NCBI GenBank assembly: GCA_037783545.1
Contig: JBBELK010001097.1
Coordinates: forward strand, 1-64,000
Direction of reading: 5' to 3'
DNA: 64,000 bases
Source of the DNA: Henricia sp. BOLD:AAB3569
Taxonomy: Eukaryota > Echinodermata > Asteroidea > Spinulosida > Echinasteridae
Shown here in pieces: positions 11,421-23,990 of the stretch (within the stretch, counting starts at the first letter, position 1; each line of letters begins with the position of its first letter). Under the pieces are notes generated by a model. It saw only the letters and a program-made list of their open reading frames with translations. It had not been told where the DNA came from and did no database searches. A program made the position numbers and the translations under genes.

Positions 11421-12700
11421 TTCTCAAGTGGTCAGAGAGGATACGAGTTTAAAATAATAAGTCTCCGTGTGGTACTTTTATAACAAACTTTCCTATAGCT
11501 GGCGATCATTTTAGAGAAATAAGCAACCTTCTACAAGTGTTTATCTTTTTTAAGAGAATAACAGCTCGTGGACCATTTTTCAAAGGTCTTGTTCATTCGT
11601 GGGGGTTTCTGCAAGAATATACGCCCAGTAGGCTTATGTTTTGTTCCTCGAAAGTGCATCGTAGGCACTTGCTGAAAAAAAGCAATTGATACTGGATAAA
11701 AGAGCACACGTTCGACTAATGTCATGCATGATTACCGTCAACCCCAACACAATTCCCACAATTAGTGGTCGTCACTACACGTAATCAGACCATACGAACG
11801 TGCCAAGGCTAACCCGTAATTGATTTTATTTGGCTCTTACATCATAATCAGTACACAAAGGGCAAGGCAATTTCATGCACACCCTAACCATCATAAAATG
11901 AGGACGAGTCCCGAACAAATGACGACAATGGAATTCGACTTTCCTTTGACTCCGGAACACGCGAGATAGAGTTGGAACAATTGATGTATGGTTGAAATTG
12001 CGCTTTAGCCCAGGGGGCCAAATCGCCAAGGTCACGCTGAAAGAATATTAATAAATTTGCACTTCAGACGAGCGCGAAAATAGATACATTGGGTTATACA
12101 ATGATAAATTTGTCTTTTGTCATCGCACTTTTGGTAGTGTACGCCTGAGAGGTTATTTCAGAAAGCGTGGGACCAGGGGACGTTCAGTTCCGGCGAATTC
12201 CATTGATGCTCAAAAGGGCTTGTTGGGTTTCACTTGGCCGCAGCAACCGGTTGTACTTATCGCTCGTTGACAGGTCCTAATTGCACTACCTCAGAAAGAT
12301 TGACACATGATGACTTTGGTCTATGTTTCTGTCCATTATCGGATAAACTAAGATAAACCAACCAAATATTTTTCGTACAATTTATCGCAATCGCCTCGCT
12401 TGCTCCTAAGCCCGAAGAAAAGTGCCAATAGGAAAACGATTTCCAGCTTTTAAACCCAATATCAGCACCAATAGATTGCGTACTATTGTCAGATATTTTC
12501 CTATTGCCCATATTTGCAGGTGAGGAAACTGAACGAGGAATGCCTATAATTTTATTATGTCAGAATATCTTTCGGATATCTGGCGCAACAAGAAGCAACA
12601 GTAAATGTACAGCAGCCGTTTCCACACGCTAAATAATTGCATACAGTGCCTATGTCGTACTCATTACAATCTATTGAAAACCGACGATTTTTAATTATTT
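11421..12700. other. intergenic, no gene seen
   Basis: This is apparently unique DNA. The short open frames have no known domain. Confidence 0.45.
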
Positions 12701-12885
12701 GTGGCCGAGTAGTTTGCCGTGGTAACCGTGCTCTTGAGCAAGGCACTTAAACACAATTGCCTCCATCATTCCCGAAGGGACGTAAAGCCGTTCGTCAACG
12801 CACTTCAAGCATCCCAGAGCACTCTTTCGTGAGAGTTAGGGATTCCGGTGTCTCTGGCCGTTAACTTCTAATGGCGCCACTCACA
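12701..12885 (+). mobile_element. tRNA-headed SINE (GTGGCCGAGT family), plus copy
   Basis: It begins GTGGCCGAGTAGTTTG, like a tRNA-Ser/Leu A box. The core ...GAGCAAGGCACTTAAACACA... and the end ACCGGAATCCC.../GGCCAGAGACACCGG (reverse) match the minus copy at 19825-20062. The B box is degenerate or lost. Confidence 0.75.
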
Positions 12886-13175
12886 ATATGTATCTCTATA
12901 TTGTTAGGTGAAAGATATCTAGAGCAAGAAAAACCTAAATACCCATTATATTTATGCAGAGCACGTAAACATTATCCATATGAAATGTACGCTATATAAA
13001 GCAATATTGAACTACATGTAATTGACAAAATGCACGAAAAAAATCATGAAAAAAGTGCATCACGAAAAATAACGATTTCTATATTGGTCGCAAATACCAC
13101 AAAAGATTGTGCGCCATTAGCGTACTGAGCAATGTCGCCAGGGGGGAGGCCATGCGAGCGCCTAAGTCGTTCGCC

Positions 13176-13191
13176 GGGGGGGGGGGGGGGG
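13176..13191. repeat. poly-G run
   Basis: About 16 consecutive G. Confidence 0.95.
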
Positions 13192-13299
13192 TGAAAAATT
13201 TTTTTTTTAATTTAACATATTTAATATTTATAATCGAAGCAACGTATTTCAAGCAGAAAGAGATCCGTTTACACACAGACTCGTAAAAAAGAATGCAAT

Positions 13300-13690
13300 T
13301 AAAAATTTAAAAAAATTTAAAAATCTGAGGGAGAGGAAGGGCATGGTAGCCACTGTGTGCTGCTGCTTTTGCAGTGGCAATAAGGTCTTGCAAATTCCAT
13401 GACCTGAGCAAATCGCTGCGCCTCAACCAAAGGCTACGTACACACATGTCAATATATATACACTGGAAATACCGAGTTCCATCTTCCTTACAGAAGACAC
13501 CTAGGAAGCCTGAGGCCAAAGATGGAACACAGTGGGGTATTTTGCAGGATCCAGCAGAAGCAGAAACATCAGCATACGTCAGCAACAATGTGGCAGCAGC
13601 AACAACAGCTGCAAACAACAGCACAAACAGCAACAGTGTGGCGAGATAGCAAAAAGCAGCAGCAACAACAACACAACAGAATCAGCCACG
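13300..13690. repeat. CAG/CAA-rich tract with overlapping open frames
   Basis: 13550-13680 is a GCAGCAACAACA-type microsatellite. Long open frames run on both strands across 13307-13649. The minus-strand frame has a hydrophobic Leu/Ala-rich start and KEDGTRYFQCIYIDMC further on. I recognise no family. It could be a decayed retroelement fragment or chance. Confidence 0.5.
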
Positions 13691-15400
13691 ACAGCGGGCA
13701 TGCAGATTAAGCAAAAAATTGCCCCATTAACAATCCATCTAAAAACCTATAGTGTCTGGTGAACACGATGGAAAGGTTTAACTCTTCAAAGTGGTGGAAG
13801 AAATAATAAAAGTCATTTCTAATCTACTTGACTCGACAATAAAAGGATCATACTTTGAAAATCTGAATCAGGACTCTGTATATTCGCATGCGAAGAATCG
13901 AAAATCCAACGGGTTTGTATTCTGTGATCCTAAACCCTTAGCCTTTAAACTGAAGTGTCCCAGGTGCCCGGGCAGTTTTGTCTCTTGCTGAAATTGTTTA
14001 GACATGAACGAATAATCATTATGTATGTATGAATGGAAATAGTATCTAAGGTTGACGAAGTAATCTACGCCTTAATATAAAAATCCTTCTGAAGGTCTGT
14101 GATGGTAAAAATGTGAAGCTTGTTAGAAAGAAGAAGTGTGGATTTAGAAATCCAGACTTTCTAATTGATCAAACCATTATATTGTTGATCGGGACTCGGC
14201 TCTTTTAAACCAGTGTTTGAAGCCTAATCTATATTGACTGTATGCTGGCCTCCGTATTGTTTGTGGAGCTCGGCCATGTCCCCATACACTCGTACGTGTG
14301 TGGAGTTTTCCTCCTACATGTACCTCTAAAACGCAGAATCCGTTCTCTCACACTTCGTGGTCATGTTGAAGAACCTCCTAGGTGGATACAGGGCAACGAC
14401 TTGAGTCGGCTATAAATCTCAGCAACCAAATAAAAAGAAGCCAACAACCCACATTTCTTTATTGCTATCTATCTGTGTCTCGAAATGTTGGTATAAAATG
14501 TAGAGGTATAGTTTGGTTTTGGAGTTTGTTACCATTGCTATCAACACTTTTAGTAAAGTAAAGTAAACATTCGGGTGACTGCAAAGATGTATTGGGGCTG
14601 CATTAAGGGGGAACAGTGTAGAAGTGTCACGACGTCAGGGGAACACTGTGTTCCGTTTTCATTGAATGACCTATTTTCAAAATAGGCGACCAGGATGGAC
14701 GATGCGTATACAATAAGCACAATGCTGAAAAACAAAATGGCACCCATGCACGACTTTCGAGGCATCGCCATGCCGTCCAACTCTCCATGAAAAGGTTTTC
14801 TATCCAAGTGCACGCTCTCTTCCACTATAAACAAACCACGAGATCACGGTACATATCCATTCATCACGCAGCAACAGGCCTCCTTTATCTCGAGATGCAA
14901 CCAGCCCCCTTCCCTCATAGACTCTCAACAGTTTGCCCTTCTGCACAGAAAACACACGTATACGTATCAATCACATCCGTGCGCTTAGTTTTGCGCGCCT
15001 TTTTTTAATCAAATCGGGCGCAATTTGATAAACAAGGGCCGCGCAATGTTGAAGTCAACAAGCTGGACGAATTACAAACAAGACTTTGTCTCTTGACTGT
15101 AAGTGATGGATGCAGACAACCGTGTTGTCTTTGGACTTTTGTTTTTATGAGCTTTTGTCTTGACCATGCAGGACAACATTTTTTTTTTTTTACATATATT
15201 GTCCGAAGATTAAAACAAAAAATTTAAATAAAAAATATAAATGAAATATCACTGAAATGGAAATAGAAATTTAATAAATTCATTAATAAATTCATTTCAA
15301 ATTTAGCAAAAGAATTTGGCCAGATTCGAGCCAGAGGTTTACCAGCCAAGCCACAACGCATCATAATTTCCCTCTGCTTCACCTCGGGCAATTATTCACT
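13691..15400. other. intergenic with an R2 fragment
   Basis: No gene is seen. 14500-14600 carries ACCATTGCTATCAACACTTTTAGTA, the end of repeat R2. The rest appears unique. Confidence 0.45.
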
Positions 15401-15409
15401 TCCAACCAC

Positions 15410-15795
15410 ACATTTATTCCCTCAAATGAGTTGTTCAGATTTTTCCACCAAAAAAATGAATTTCATTCTAACCTAACAATCATAATTTAAAACTTCTCCA
15501 GAATACTATCCGTGGGAAGAAAAAGGGAAATTTGCAATCTCCAATTTGGCTGTGGAAGCAAAAAGATTGGTGTAATCACTGCTGCAGCACTGCTTTATGC
15601 ATCTCCATAAATTACTTAACTTTATTTTTTTGTTTTGCCAATATCCTTGAAAATATAGGATTGAGAGCGCAAAATTTCAGAATGGTCATGAGAAAAATAC
15701 GGCACACGATATGGTATCAAAATCTCATCACGCACGAGGTAAGTGGGGGGGGGGGGGGGGGGGCAGGGTGAAAAGGTGCTTGATCTGGTCAATAA
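15410..15795 (+). mobile_element. MITE family TTAAAGGA, degenerate copy with G17 run
   Basis: TTCAGATTTTTCCACC, TTGCAATCTCCAATTTGG, GTGGAAGCAAAAAGATTGG and AGAGCGCAAAATTTCAGAATGG match the element at 58438-58756. A G run of about 19 (15745-15763) sits near its right end. Confidence 0.65.
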
Positions 15796-18019
15796 ATACA
15801 TGCAAAGCGTGCCTCTTTTTGTTGCATTTTGCCTGGCATATTGAAAAATGGTACTTGTATGATTAATTATAAATAAAATATGTACAAAATGAGACTAAAT
15901 GTTATGCATGTACAAGAGCTTTTTTAGTTTCAGCCTTATAAATCATTGTAACATTCCGATCGAGATACCAGCACACTGTAATGGCAACATGCAATGCAGA
16001 CATTATAGACGTTACCATGGTAATAAGCTCATTTATATATCAAGATGAATAAATATTAGCTCAGATCAGGGAACTGTTTGCCTTTACTCTCAGCTTTTTC
16101 ATCGATCCTAACGATTTTTCTCACCGTGTTTAAACAACAAACGTGGCTGTGTCTTCCCAATGCATTGACTGCCATGGCAAAAGTCGCGTTAAAGCGAATT
16201 CATCTGCTAATGTAGCAGGCTTTGGACGAGTAGGTTACGGTAAAGATTTGGCCCATTAATGAGATTGCACCTTTAAACACTACCAGCTGCAATTATGTAA
16301 CGAACGTTTTCTGTACGTTTTATATATTTTTACCGTATATCACACGACAGTGAAGAAAATAATGTTTCAATTCGTTGTATACGTCATGCAGTTACAACGT
16401 GGTGCACGACAATGCAACGAACAACCCTCCCACGATGAACACGGTATTGATTCTGTACTGGGCTTGGGCGACTCCAGCATTTTAGGAGTCGATTCCGATT
16501 ACAAAAAAGAATTGCGATTCCATTTTCACGGGTAACATTAAATACTGAGCGTGTTTAATAGGTAAATGAGCGTGTTTATCGACAATACTTATTGTGCCGA
16601 CGACGACCCAATTATTGGCACCGAGTGGCACTAAACGTCCACGAAATGATGCCGGCCCGTACCACACACACTTTCTTAATGATGTGCAAATGATCAGAGG
16701 CTAAATATTCTTACAAAAGTTGTAGTTTTGAATTGAATGTTTCCCCGATAGCTTTGTTCTGCGAACCTGCACGAATTTCCAATTGCTCGGTAAACTTCGA
16801 TTGCAATCGGTCTAACCGTTTTTTTGTGTATGTGCTAAAATCTCATCAGTGACAAAATAAAACATGCGAATAAATTAGGTCGTAAAGTGACAGAACAGCA
16901 AGATTCGTGATTCATGTTTTTCGAACGTGCGTGTGCGTGTATGGGTATTACAGCACGAGTAATTATTTCGAGAACTGAAACGGAAGGCTGCGTGAATAAG
17001 GTATGTTTACGGTATTGAATATATACGTGTGTCAAATTTTTGGATTTTTTTGGGGGGTTGGGTGGGGGTTGCATTTTGGTAAACGTAGCGTTAGTTCAGT
17101 TGACTTGAGTATGTTTCACAACCATTTGGGCTCTTAATGAGAAATGAAGCTGCCAGTAAATCGGAGTTGTCATCCAGTAATGTAATCACCTGAAGAGATG
17201 CTATGGACGGTTCACATGTAGCAGGTAAATGTACTTTTGTTGCTGCCTTCCAGTATAGTCGCGTTCGCGTACGGAGGAAAAGGCTCCTGCATATCGCGAA
17301 CGAAACGTAAACTGTAGTCATGGTAGGTGGCTTAACGACTTTGAGAAACTTTTGTAATATGTCAAAGCGTAGCTTAAATTGTAGTAAATGTTCAGTAAAA
17401 TAAGTGTAAGAAAGTAGACAAGTTTGATTTAAAAAGAACGTGGGTATTTTTCCCATGGAATAATTTTGCGCAAGAAATATAGAACAATTTTTAGAAGACG
17501 CAAGTTATGTTATATTGGGTATGTCTTAAATTGTAGGTTTCCTATAGGACACAAGTTATGGCACGTGATTTTTATTGCAAGACAAAAGAAATTATGATGA
17601 CTTATTGCTAAAGTTTTCAGAGTTAAGACATCTTTACTTTCTTTATTGCAATCGACCCATGGACTCATACCCGGACTTCAGATGGGTAACTTGACTACAG
17701 GTCTCGAGGTTAGGGTGTACTGAGTGCGAATGCAGATTGCAGATTAAGACCGGCAAAGGCCGTTCTGATTCAATGATTTCATACCAATGACAGTGTCCCG
17801 TGTCACATCTTGCGGTGCGTGTCTGCTGCACGTCTGAAGTGTCCGGCAAATTCATCATCAAGCGAATTTGATCAAGATTCCTGCCTTTTTTCCAACCACC
17901 TAAATTTGCGTCAGCGTCGTGGGGAGAAAAAGACAAAAAACCGGAACCACGCTCCGTGTTTGCAAGGCAAATGCTCGAGCGTGTTGAGGTGTCGCACTTA
18001 TCGATCATTTCCAAATAAA
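15796..18019. other. intergenic, no gene seen
   Basis: This is mostly unique. Open frames at 17091-17456 and 17643-18104 (minus, 121 and 153 codons) lack any recognised motif. Confidence 0.4.
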
Positions 18020-18340
18020 GTCTTAAGACTGCGTGTGGACCACCTGCGTGGCAAGAGCATGCCGATATGTTAAAAAAAAGTCGGCCGTCAAGAGATGCGA
18101 TCATTACAAGGGCCTGAAAGCGATCGGGACGGTTTCAAATCTATTGGGAAAACGTGGAGTTTGGGCGAGTCCGCGGCCATGCCCGGTGATGCGGCGGCGT
18201 GGTGAGTCACTAACTACGGGGCTCGTGTTTCGTTGTACCGTCCGGCTCGACAGGAAAGCTACGCTGATGCGTAACCACGCACACGGCTTAGGGGAGGGTT
18301 GGATGGGCAGACGGTAGTCCATTCTAAAACAGTGACCTCT
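18020..18340. promoter_or_regulatory. candidate control region (unique, CpG-rich)
   Basis: This is non-repetitive and rich in CpG compared with its flanks (GAGTCCGCGGCCATGCCCGG). Composition is the only evidence. Confidence 0.22.
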
Positions 18341-19260
18341 TGTCAAACTCTCAGTCGTTGTTATCGTTAACACTTCATGGGTGAGAGTAATATCGCTGGG
18401 TAGTCATAACCCAAAGTTTCCCAAACTCGAGTACCTTTTTAGTGAAGTTTTAAAAAATGCCCTCCAAAAAAATAAAGGCTTTTCTGTTTAGCTTTTTCTG
18501 AAGGCTTTTGCTAAATCACGTTATAACAAAAAAAAGGTACATGTAGTATAATACTGCTTATTTGTCACTTGAGAAGGACTTTGTTGGGTCGGAACGTGAG
18601 AGCATTATTTTTACAGCGATTTTTAACAAACAAGGTTATTTTCTACACAAACCTATGGTCTCTGGGAGCATCACATTTATCGATTCCATTGCCGACACAG
18701 TGAGTTGACAAAATAATGATCACCGCACACATTTTCCAACACGATCTTTTGTGTGTGTCAAAAAGGCATAGAATGCAGTAAATCGAAGTACTGGTTGCTA
18801 TAATCAGAAAGAGCACAGCTTAATTGACGTAGAGATTTAACCTCGCATTTATTCAATAAATTGTTCGTTTAGCTGTGACCCGAACCCATAAAATAACAGC
18901 TAATTGGATGAGAGAGCAACTTCTCGAGTCTTTAATTACGTACTCGAAGCCCTGACCAATCGGTTGATGCATGTATTTAGGCCTACGGTTAAACTACAAA
19001 TGTATTCTCGTCACTTAATTTGAAAGTTATTAACACCGCAACGGAAGAGTTACATAAGATGTTAAATGAGAGTCGAATCTTTCCGTTTACGGAGGCCCAG
19101 CGGTCGAAAGATTCGATTAATGAAGGTGAATGACATGGTAGCATGGCGTACACAAATTAATCGTGTAAAATTCAAGGAGGGTTGGACACGTACGTTGGAC
19201 ACGTTGACCTGATTTTCTGCGTTACGTGAAGAGGTTGTTCTGTTAGCTTCTAAATTAGCC
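18341..19260. other. intergenic, no gene seen
   Basis: No exon, RNA gene or clear repeat is recognised. Confidence 0.45.
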
Positions 19261-19264
19261 TTTG

Positions 19265-19560
19265 CATGTTTCGCATGAATAGCGTCTGGTGTACTGACGT
19301 ACTTCCTTTCACATACACACTTAGTATCCACTTGACCAGACTATTTTTTGTTGATATGTGGTGCACGCCACAGATGTGAAGTACAGAATCAATACCGTGT
19401 TTACCGTAAGAGAGAATGGCATAAAGCAACCAGACTGTTGATTGCTAGGCAATGGCGTGCACCACGTAACAACTAGAACTTAGTATGTCACTTTCTAAAC
19501 TGCACCTCCCGGTTTGAATTTGGGGCTCCAAATAGTGCAAATGTTACTCACAAAAGGCTA
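19265..19560 (+). repeat. dispersed repeat E, copy 1
   Basis: TCTGGTGTACTGACGT, ACACTTAGTATCCACTTGAC, AGAATCAATA, GAGAATGGC and GGTGCACGCC motifs recur in the same order at 53015-53350. A reversed piece is at 30050-30125. Confidence 0.75.
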
Positions 19561-19824
19561 ATTGTCATTTCATCCCACCTTGGCCACCTATGTAAATCAC
19601 CCCAGTCAAGCAACGATTCCCCAATTATGCAAATATCGACTTACGATTGGTGCCAAAATGAAGCTTATATTTTAGCGCATTTTATGATGCCAAATTAGTC
19701 TGCCTATAACAGTCACTTGTGTCAGTTTTTGCACTTGTGTCAGTTTAATGAACTTCAATTCGTAACCCGTAGGCTGAATTTCATGAAGCTTACAATTGTC
19801 TTTAACCTAAACATCGAGATATAT

Positions 19825-20062
19825 GTGGGTGGGTGGCGCCATTGTCAGCCGACGGCCAGAGACACCGGGGAATCCCCTAACTCTTCACAAAAGAATGCTC
19901 TGGTATCTTTTAAGTGCGTTGCACAACACAATGGACCAATGTCTTTGCATCCCTTCCAAAGGATGGGGCAAGTGTGTTTAAGTGCCTTGCTTGAGGGCAC
20001 AGGTACCCCAGCCAGGTATTTTCACCCAAGTATTGCGAGTCAGTGACCTAAACCACTCAGCA
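19825..20062 (-). mobile_element. tRNA-headed SINE, minus copy
   Basis: In reverse it reads GCTGAGTGGTTTAGG (A-box-like head), then a CAAGCAAGGCACTTAAACACA core, then GGGGATTCCCCGGTGTCTCTGG. It matches the SINE at 12701-12885 along the core and 3' part. Confidence 0.75.
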
Positions 20063-20504
20063 AAGGTACCCCACTTATGCATTTACATGAGAAAAGTCAG
20101 GACGCAGGGCCTTTAGCGTCCTGTTTTCACCTTTAATTTTTCCCCTCTCGTCTCCCTTTCACCCTGTACAAACTGTCAACTATTGAGTGACAAGCATAGG
20201 CTTTGGTTTAAAAGCAGCTTTCGGCTCAAAAGCGACGATCTGTGTTCAGATTACGCCCTAAATCGAAGACTGCGGCGCCAGTTTCAGTTCGGGACCGGGG
20301 GTTGTCGTCAACCAGACCCGGTTAGTAACAATATAATAAGAACCAAACATGAGTGAATATTTAAATAATGTCCACGAAAGAAGAGTTGTTTCTAAAACCA
20401 GACGATGAAGCATTTAAATAGAAAACGCGGCATCATAACAAAACTTCAAGACTTAAAAACGACAAATCACTTTGATTCACCGTGAGTTTTTATCACTTTA
20501 AATG

Positions 20505-21300
20505 TACAAAGTCTGGTACAGGCGCTTCAATCTATCATTTTTCCATGCGTGTAATCTAATGGCGGATGAAATTAAAACTTGCCATTTTAAAATAGACACC
20601 AATTTGCAACATTTTATTGCGTACATCGTTTCAGTGCATTGCCATAGAAATGTACGCAAAAAGCCATTCTTCGCCCGGTTTTCGGACAAAATGGCTGCGC
20701 CCATACTACAAGGTATCGTCGTATCTGCCGTTCTTTAGGAAGTTGTTGCTGTTGTTGTTTTACGGCACCTTCGGCAACTCTAAGCCTTTATGCCATCGAC
20801 TATACGGTTTTAGCTTTAACTATACTTTATTATCAACTTGAAATGACGAAGGAGATGCAGTTTTAGAAGTGGGAGAAAAAACCCCAGGGAAATCTCCTGG
20901 GGGAAACCCACGCGGTCAAGTAGGGACTGCAAACCCAATCCACATACGTATCCCGGAATCGAACCTGGGACGCCAGAGGTTAAAGGCGGGAAATGAACCA
21001 CCACGCAAACCCGACCGCCCCTTTTTTGGAAGTTCGTACTCGCTTTTCACGTCCGGGTCATGTTTCGTTTTGTTTGTATAAACGGTGTGACGTGTGAAGT
21101 CACAGCAGGCATAAAAAACATTAGGGGCGTGGCTTTCGCTGTGCGCACGCATCATGCTGTGAATGAATTTGGATTAGGAATGAGGTTGCCGTATGAATCG
21201 CTTTTGAAATGTGTGACCATGCGTAACTATGCGTGCGCACAACGTCAGACATGATTTCAACAGAGGGCGCTTTAGATGTAAACAAATGACATCGGTCTTA
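20505..21300. repeat. dispersed repeat carrying a SINE insertion
   Basis: The part left of the SINE (TGTACGCAAAAA...CGGTTTTCGGAC...GCGCCCATACTACAAG) and the part right of it (GAAGTTCGTACTCGCTTTTCA) are contiguous in the empty relative at 51310-51440. The right end, AACAGAGGGCGCTTTAGATG (21260-21279), is inverted relative to 5098-5120. Confidence 0.7.
20745..21021 (-). mobile_element. tRNA-derived SINE with (GTT)n-type tail, copy 2
   Basis: This is a full-length copy of the element at 7557-7836 and 48779-49026. Its B box GGTTCGATTCC is at 20955-20965 (minus) and its AAC-repeat tail is at the left end. A target duplication of about 11 bp flanks it (TTTAGGAAGTT on the left, TTTTGGAAGTT on the right). 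Confidence 0.9.
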
Positions 21301-21999
21301 TAACAATAATGTACGAGTTGCACTTGTTTAACACAATGTGTTTTTCTTTATTAAAAAACAATTGAATAGCCAAAGTTCGTGCACATCTATTATTAAGCGT
21401 GATTGCGAAAGATAAAGACGATTGAATATGATTGGTACATTTTTTTACAAATAAAGAAAAATGACAAAAATGGTAATTACGGGTGCAAGTTACAATGAAT
21501 TTAAACATAATAAGATATTTTGCAGAATCTATAGCCACTCTAATGCTTTTACATTGCTCCAAGCAAGCCATGTTTCCATTCACCAGTCTATCTAGGAAAC
21601 AAGCCGTCTACTTAAGTAGCAATTTCAGGTCCCTTTTTACAAGTTAAGTATTCACCCTTTGGCAAAATTCACGGTCTGTTCAATAAATGATTGTTTTTAA
21701 GCGAAAAGTCATATCTTGCAAAGTACCCTTAACAGCTTGTCAGTTTAATGACAGGCGCGCTCCGTGCGCGTTTGATATTACGCCCACGGTGAAATCGCAT
21801 GTAATTGCTCGCACGGGCCAGTGCACCGCAGCGAGTACCGGGCACTCGCGTATGCCAATTGTGGATACTTAACGCTTTCGGAGTTGTCCGTCCAGGCAAA
21901 CATGCACCCCCCCCCCCCCCTTTTTTTTGCTCCTTACCCTAGCAAGGAACAAGACAAGTCAACGCGAAGACAGACGGTTCAGAAATGGTGCAATTAGCC
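21301..21999. other. intergenic; C14 run
   Basis: No gene is seen. It includes a 14-base C run followed by T8 (21907-21928). Confidence 0.5.
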
Positions 22000-22420
22000 A
22001 GCTTCCTGTCAGTGCTACGCTCGTTGGATCGATCGCCGTAAGATAAACCCAAGCCAAGCGTACACCGTGCGGCACACCGCGGCCGGCCTGCACCGCGGTT
22101 CGCCGGCCCCAAGCCCTCCAGGCGACCGTACCTCCATCGCGCTCCTGTCAGAACTCGAGCCGGTCAGCTTGTCAAACAGCTCTTTTTTCCCTCTCCCTCC
22201 TTTTTTATTTTAATCGTCAACGATTCTCGTGCCAAGCGGATCGCACGGTTGGGCCGACTCGGGTACAAGTGGTTCAATTAACTTGAAGACTCTCGTGGCC
22301 TCTCCAGGAGTGAGGACTCAATAACGGCGAGACTTCTCCGTAGGGGACAAGTTGAGGAGATGCTTTCTAGTCTTAGCACTCGGATCGTGGAATCATCTCA
22401 CTAACGTGTCACCTGTATGT
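22000..22420. promoter_or_regulatory. candidate control region with NK2-type sites
   Basis: This strongly CpG-rich unique stretch (CACCGCGGCCGGCCTGCACC near 22080) is followed by ACAAGTGG (22265-22272), TTCAATTAA and ACTTGA (22281-22286). The first and last are NK2-type CAAGTG/TCAAGT half-sites 16 bases apart with a homeodomain-type core between. Function is inferred. It may instead be a CpG-island promoter of an unseen transcript. Confidence 0.3.
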
Positions 22421-23400
22421 TGAGTTTCACCCCCCTGTGTTAAGTATGATCCTCGTATACAATGTGATCTCTGGCCCCACACGCCAGTTAAGAGAGCATT
22501 CAGTCGCTCACAGTTCAAAATGATTAAACTGAAGTTGTGTGACAGCGCTGTATAAAAGCCGTGAAACCCAACACATTAAACCTCTGACGCATGTACTCGA
22601 AGTGCAGGGATTTGTTGTGCAAATGAAAACACGCACGTTGCAGGCACATCAATAGATAAATTCCAAATTAGCACGTCTTGGATCATGCTGAGCCATTGTA
22701 AATTGAATCACAAAAAGAAGATAACAGTATAGATAACAGACTTTTACGATTTAAATCCAGTTTCCAAAACTTAAAGACATGCAGAAAATTATTTGAATTA
22801 AAAAGTCACGAAGAAGTCTTCTTATTTGTTAAATGTCTTAAAAACTTATAACTGTACCATCTTCCATCCGCTCCAATTGTCACTTCCAAGTGCAAAATGT
22901 TCTAAAACACCACTTCTAATTTTAAAACGAAAAGAATGAAGAAAAGCTAAAGAGATGGCTTATACCTACCCTATCTTAATTCACCATAAACTTACCCCTA
23001 AACTGTTCCTAATACTGTACCATAATGAATATAAGCCCAACCCTAACCCGACCCTTAACCCTAAACCAAATGTAACTATGTGCTAGCTATAATGTCAAAC
23101 TTTATGTAACTTCAAGTTTGGTCATGTTTTATGTGAAATGGTTGCTTGTGTAGACGGGGCTTATAACACAATAAGTAATATGGTCCCAGCGTAGCTATAC
23201 GTATTTACAACTACGCATGTGAGACGTCAATCAGAATCGGGCCTTTGCAACTTCGCAAAACAGTTCATAATTCTGATATAATCTCGACATCATTTCAAAT
23301 CTTGGCTCATGATATCAAGCCTTTGACGTCAGGCCAATTCCTTCACGTCGAGTTCTCTTATTCTCCCATCACTGAAGTACCAGCTCTCTTTTAAAAACAA
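22421..23400. other. intergenic; telomere-like patch
   Basis: No gene is seen. 23038-23068 reads CCAACCCTAACCCGACCC then TTAACCCTAAACC, a degenerate CCCTAA array. Confidence 0.45.
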
Positions 23401-23407
23401 ATAGTTC

Positions 23408-23520
23408 TGGGCCTTTTTCCAAATCTCGACTTGGGCTCAGGCTCAGGCTCCGGCTCCATGTAAACCACATGGAGACGGAGACGGAGACGGAGACGAAGCC
23501 GAGATTTGGAAAAAGGCCCA
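23408..23520. mobile_element. 113-bp hairpin MITE with hexamer-repeat arms, copy 1
   Basis: The ends TGGGCCTTTTTCCAAATCTC and their inverse close a near-complete hairpin. The arms carry GGCTCA repeats on one side and GGAGAC repeats on the other. A second copy in opposite orientation is at 32966-33077. Confidence 0.85.
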
Positions 23521-23895
23521 TGTCTCGTCTTTTGAAAGGACAGATAACCATTGTCGGTTTGGGAATGTGACTACACGCATACAGACGGTTGCTAGCTTCC
23601 ACGAGCAAATAATGTTTTTCCCCCACGAGGTCAGCGCGAGTTTCCCTCTTTTCTCTCGGGCGGGCGCACGGTGTGACAAGTGTTAAAGATTCGGTACTTG
23701 AGCTTTGGATAGGGGACGTAACGCTCACTGACAAAAATACGATCGCGCACACGAACACAGTGCAACAATGTTTTGGTGTATCGCTAACTTACGCAGTCAT
23801 GTTTGCGCAGTCATAAACAATAACATGTTTTTGATGTAATATTCAATCAATGAACGATTTCGGTTGCCGAAGTGAATTCGGTTGCCGAATTACAC

Positions 23896-23990
23896 TTATT
23901 ATAATCGGATGAGAATAAAACGTTCCTTAATCACACAAACGGATTGCGTGTTTGTAAACTTAGATGGCCTCAAACAAAATTATGGTGACA
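23896..23990 (+). repeat. dispersed repeat F, copy 1
   Basis: CACTTATTATAATCGGATGA through GATGGCCTCAAACAAAAT...GGTGACAAT matches 31160-31255 with few differences. Confidence 0.8.

Noticed and set aside
17643-18104. 153-codon minus-strand open frame
   Set aside because: No recognisable motif. It overlaps another frame on the opposite strand in a CpG-rich stretch that is poor in stop codons.
23369-23758. 129-codon minus frame with Ser/Val/Pro repeats
   Set aside because: The repeated part is the hexamer arm of the hairpin MITE.
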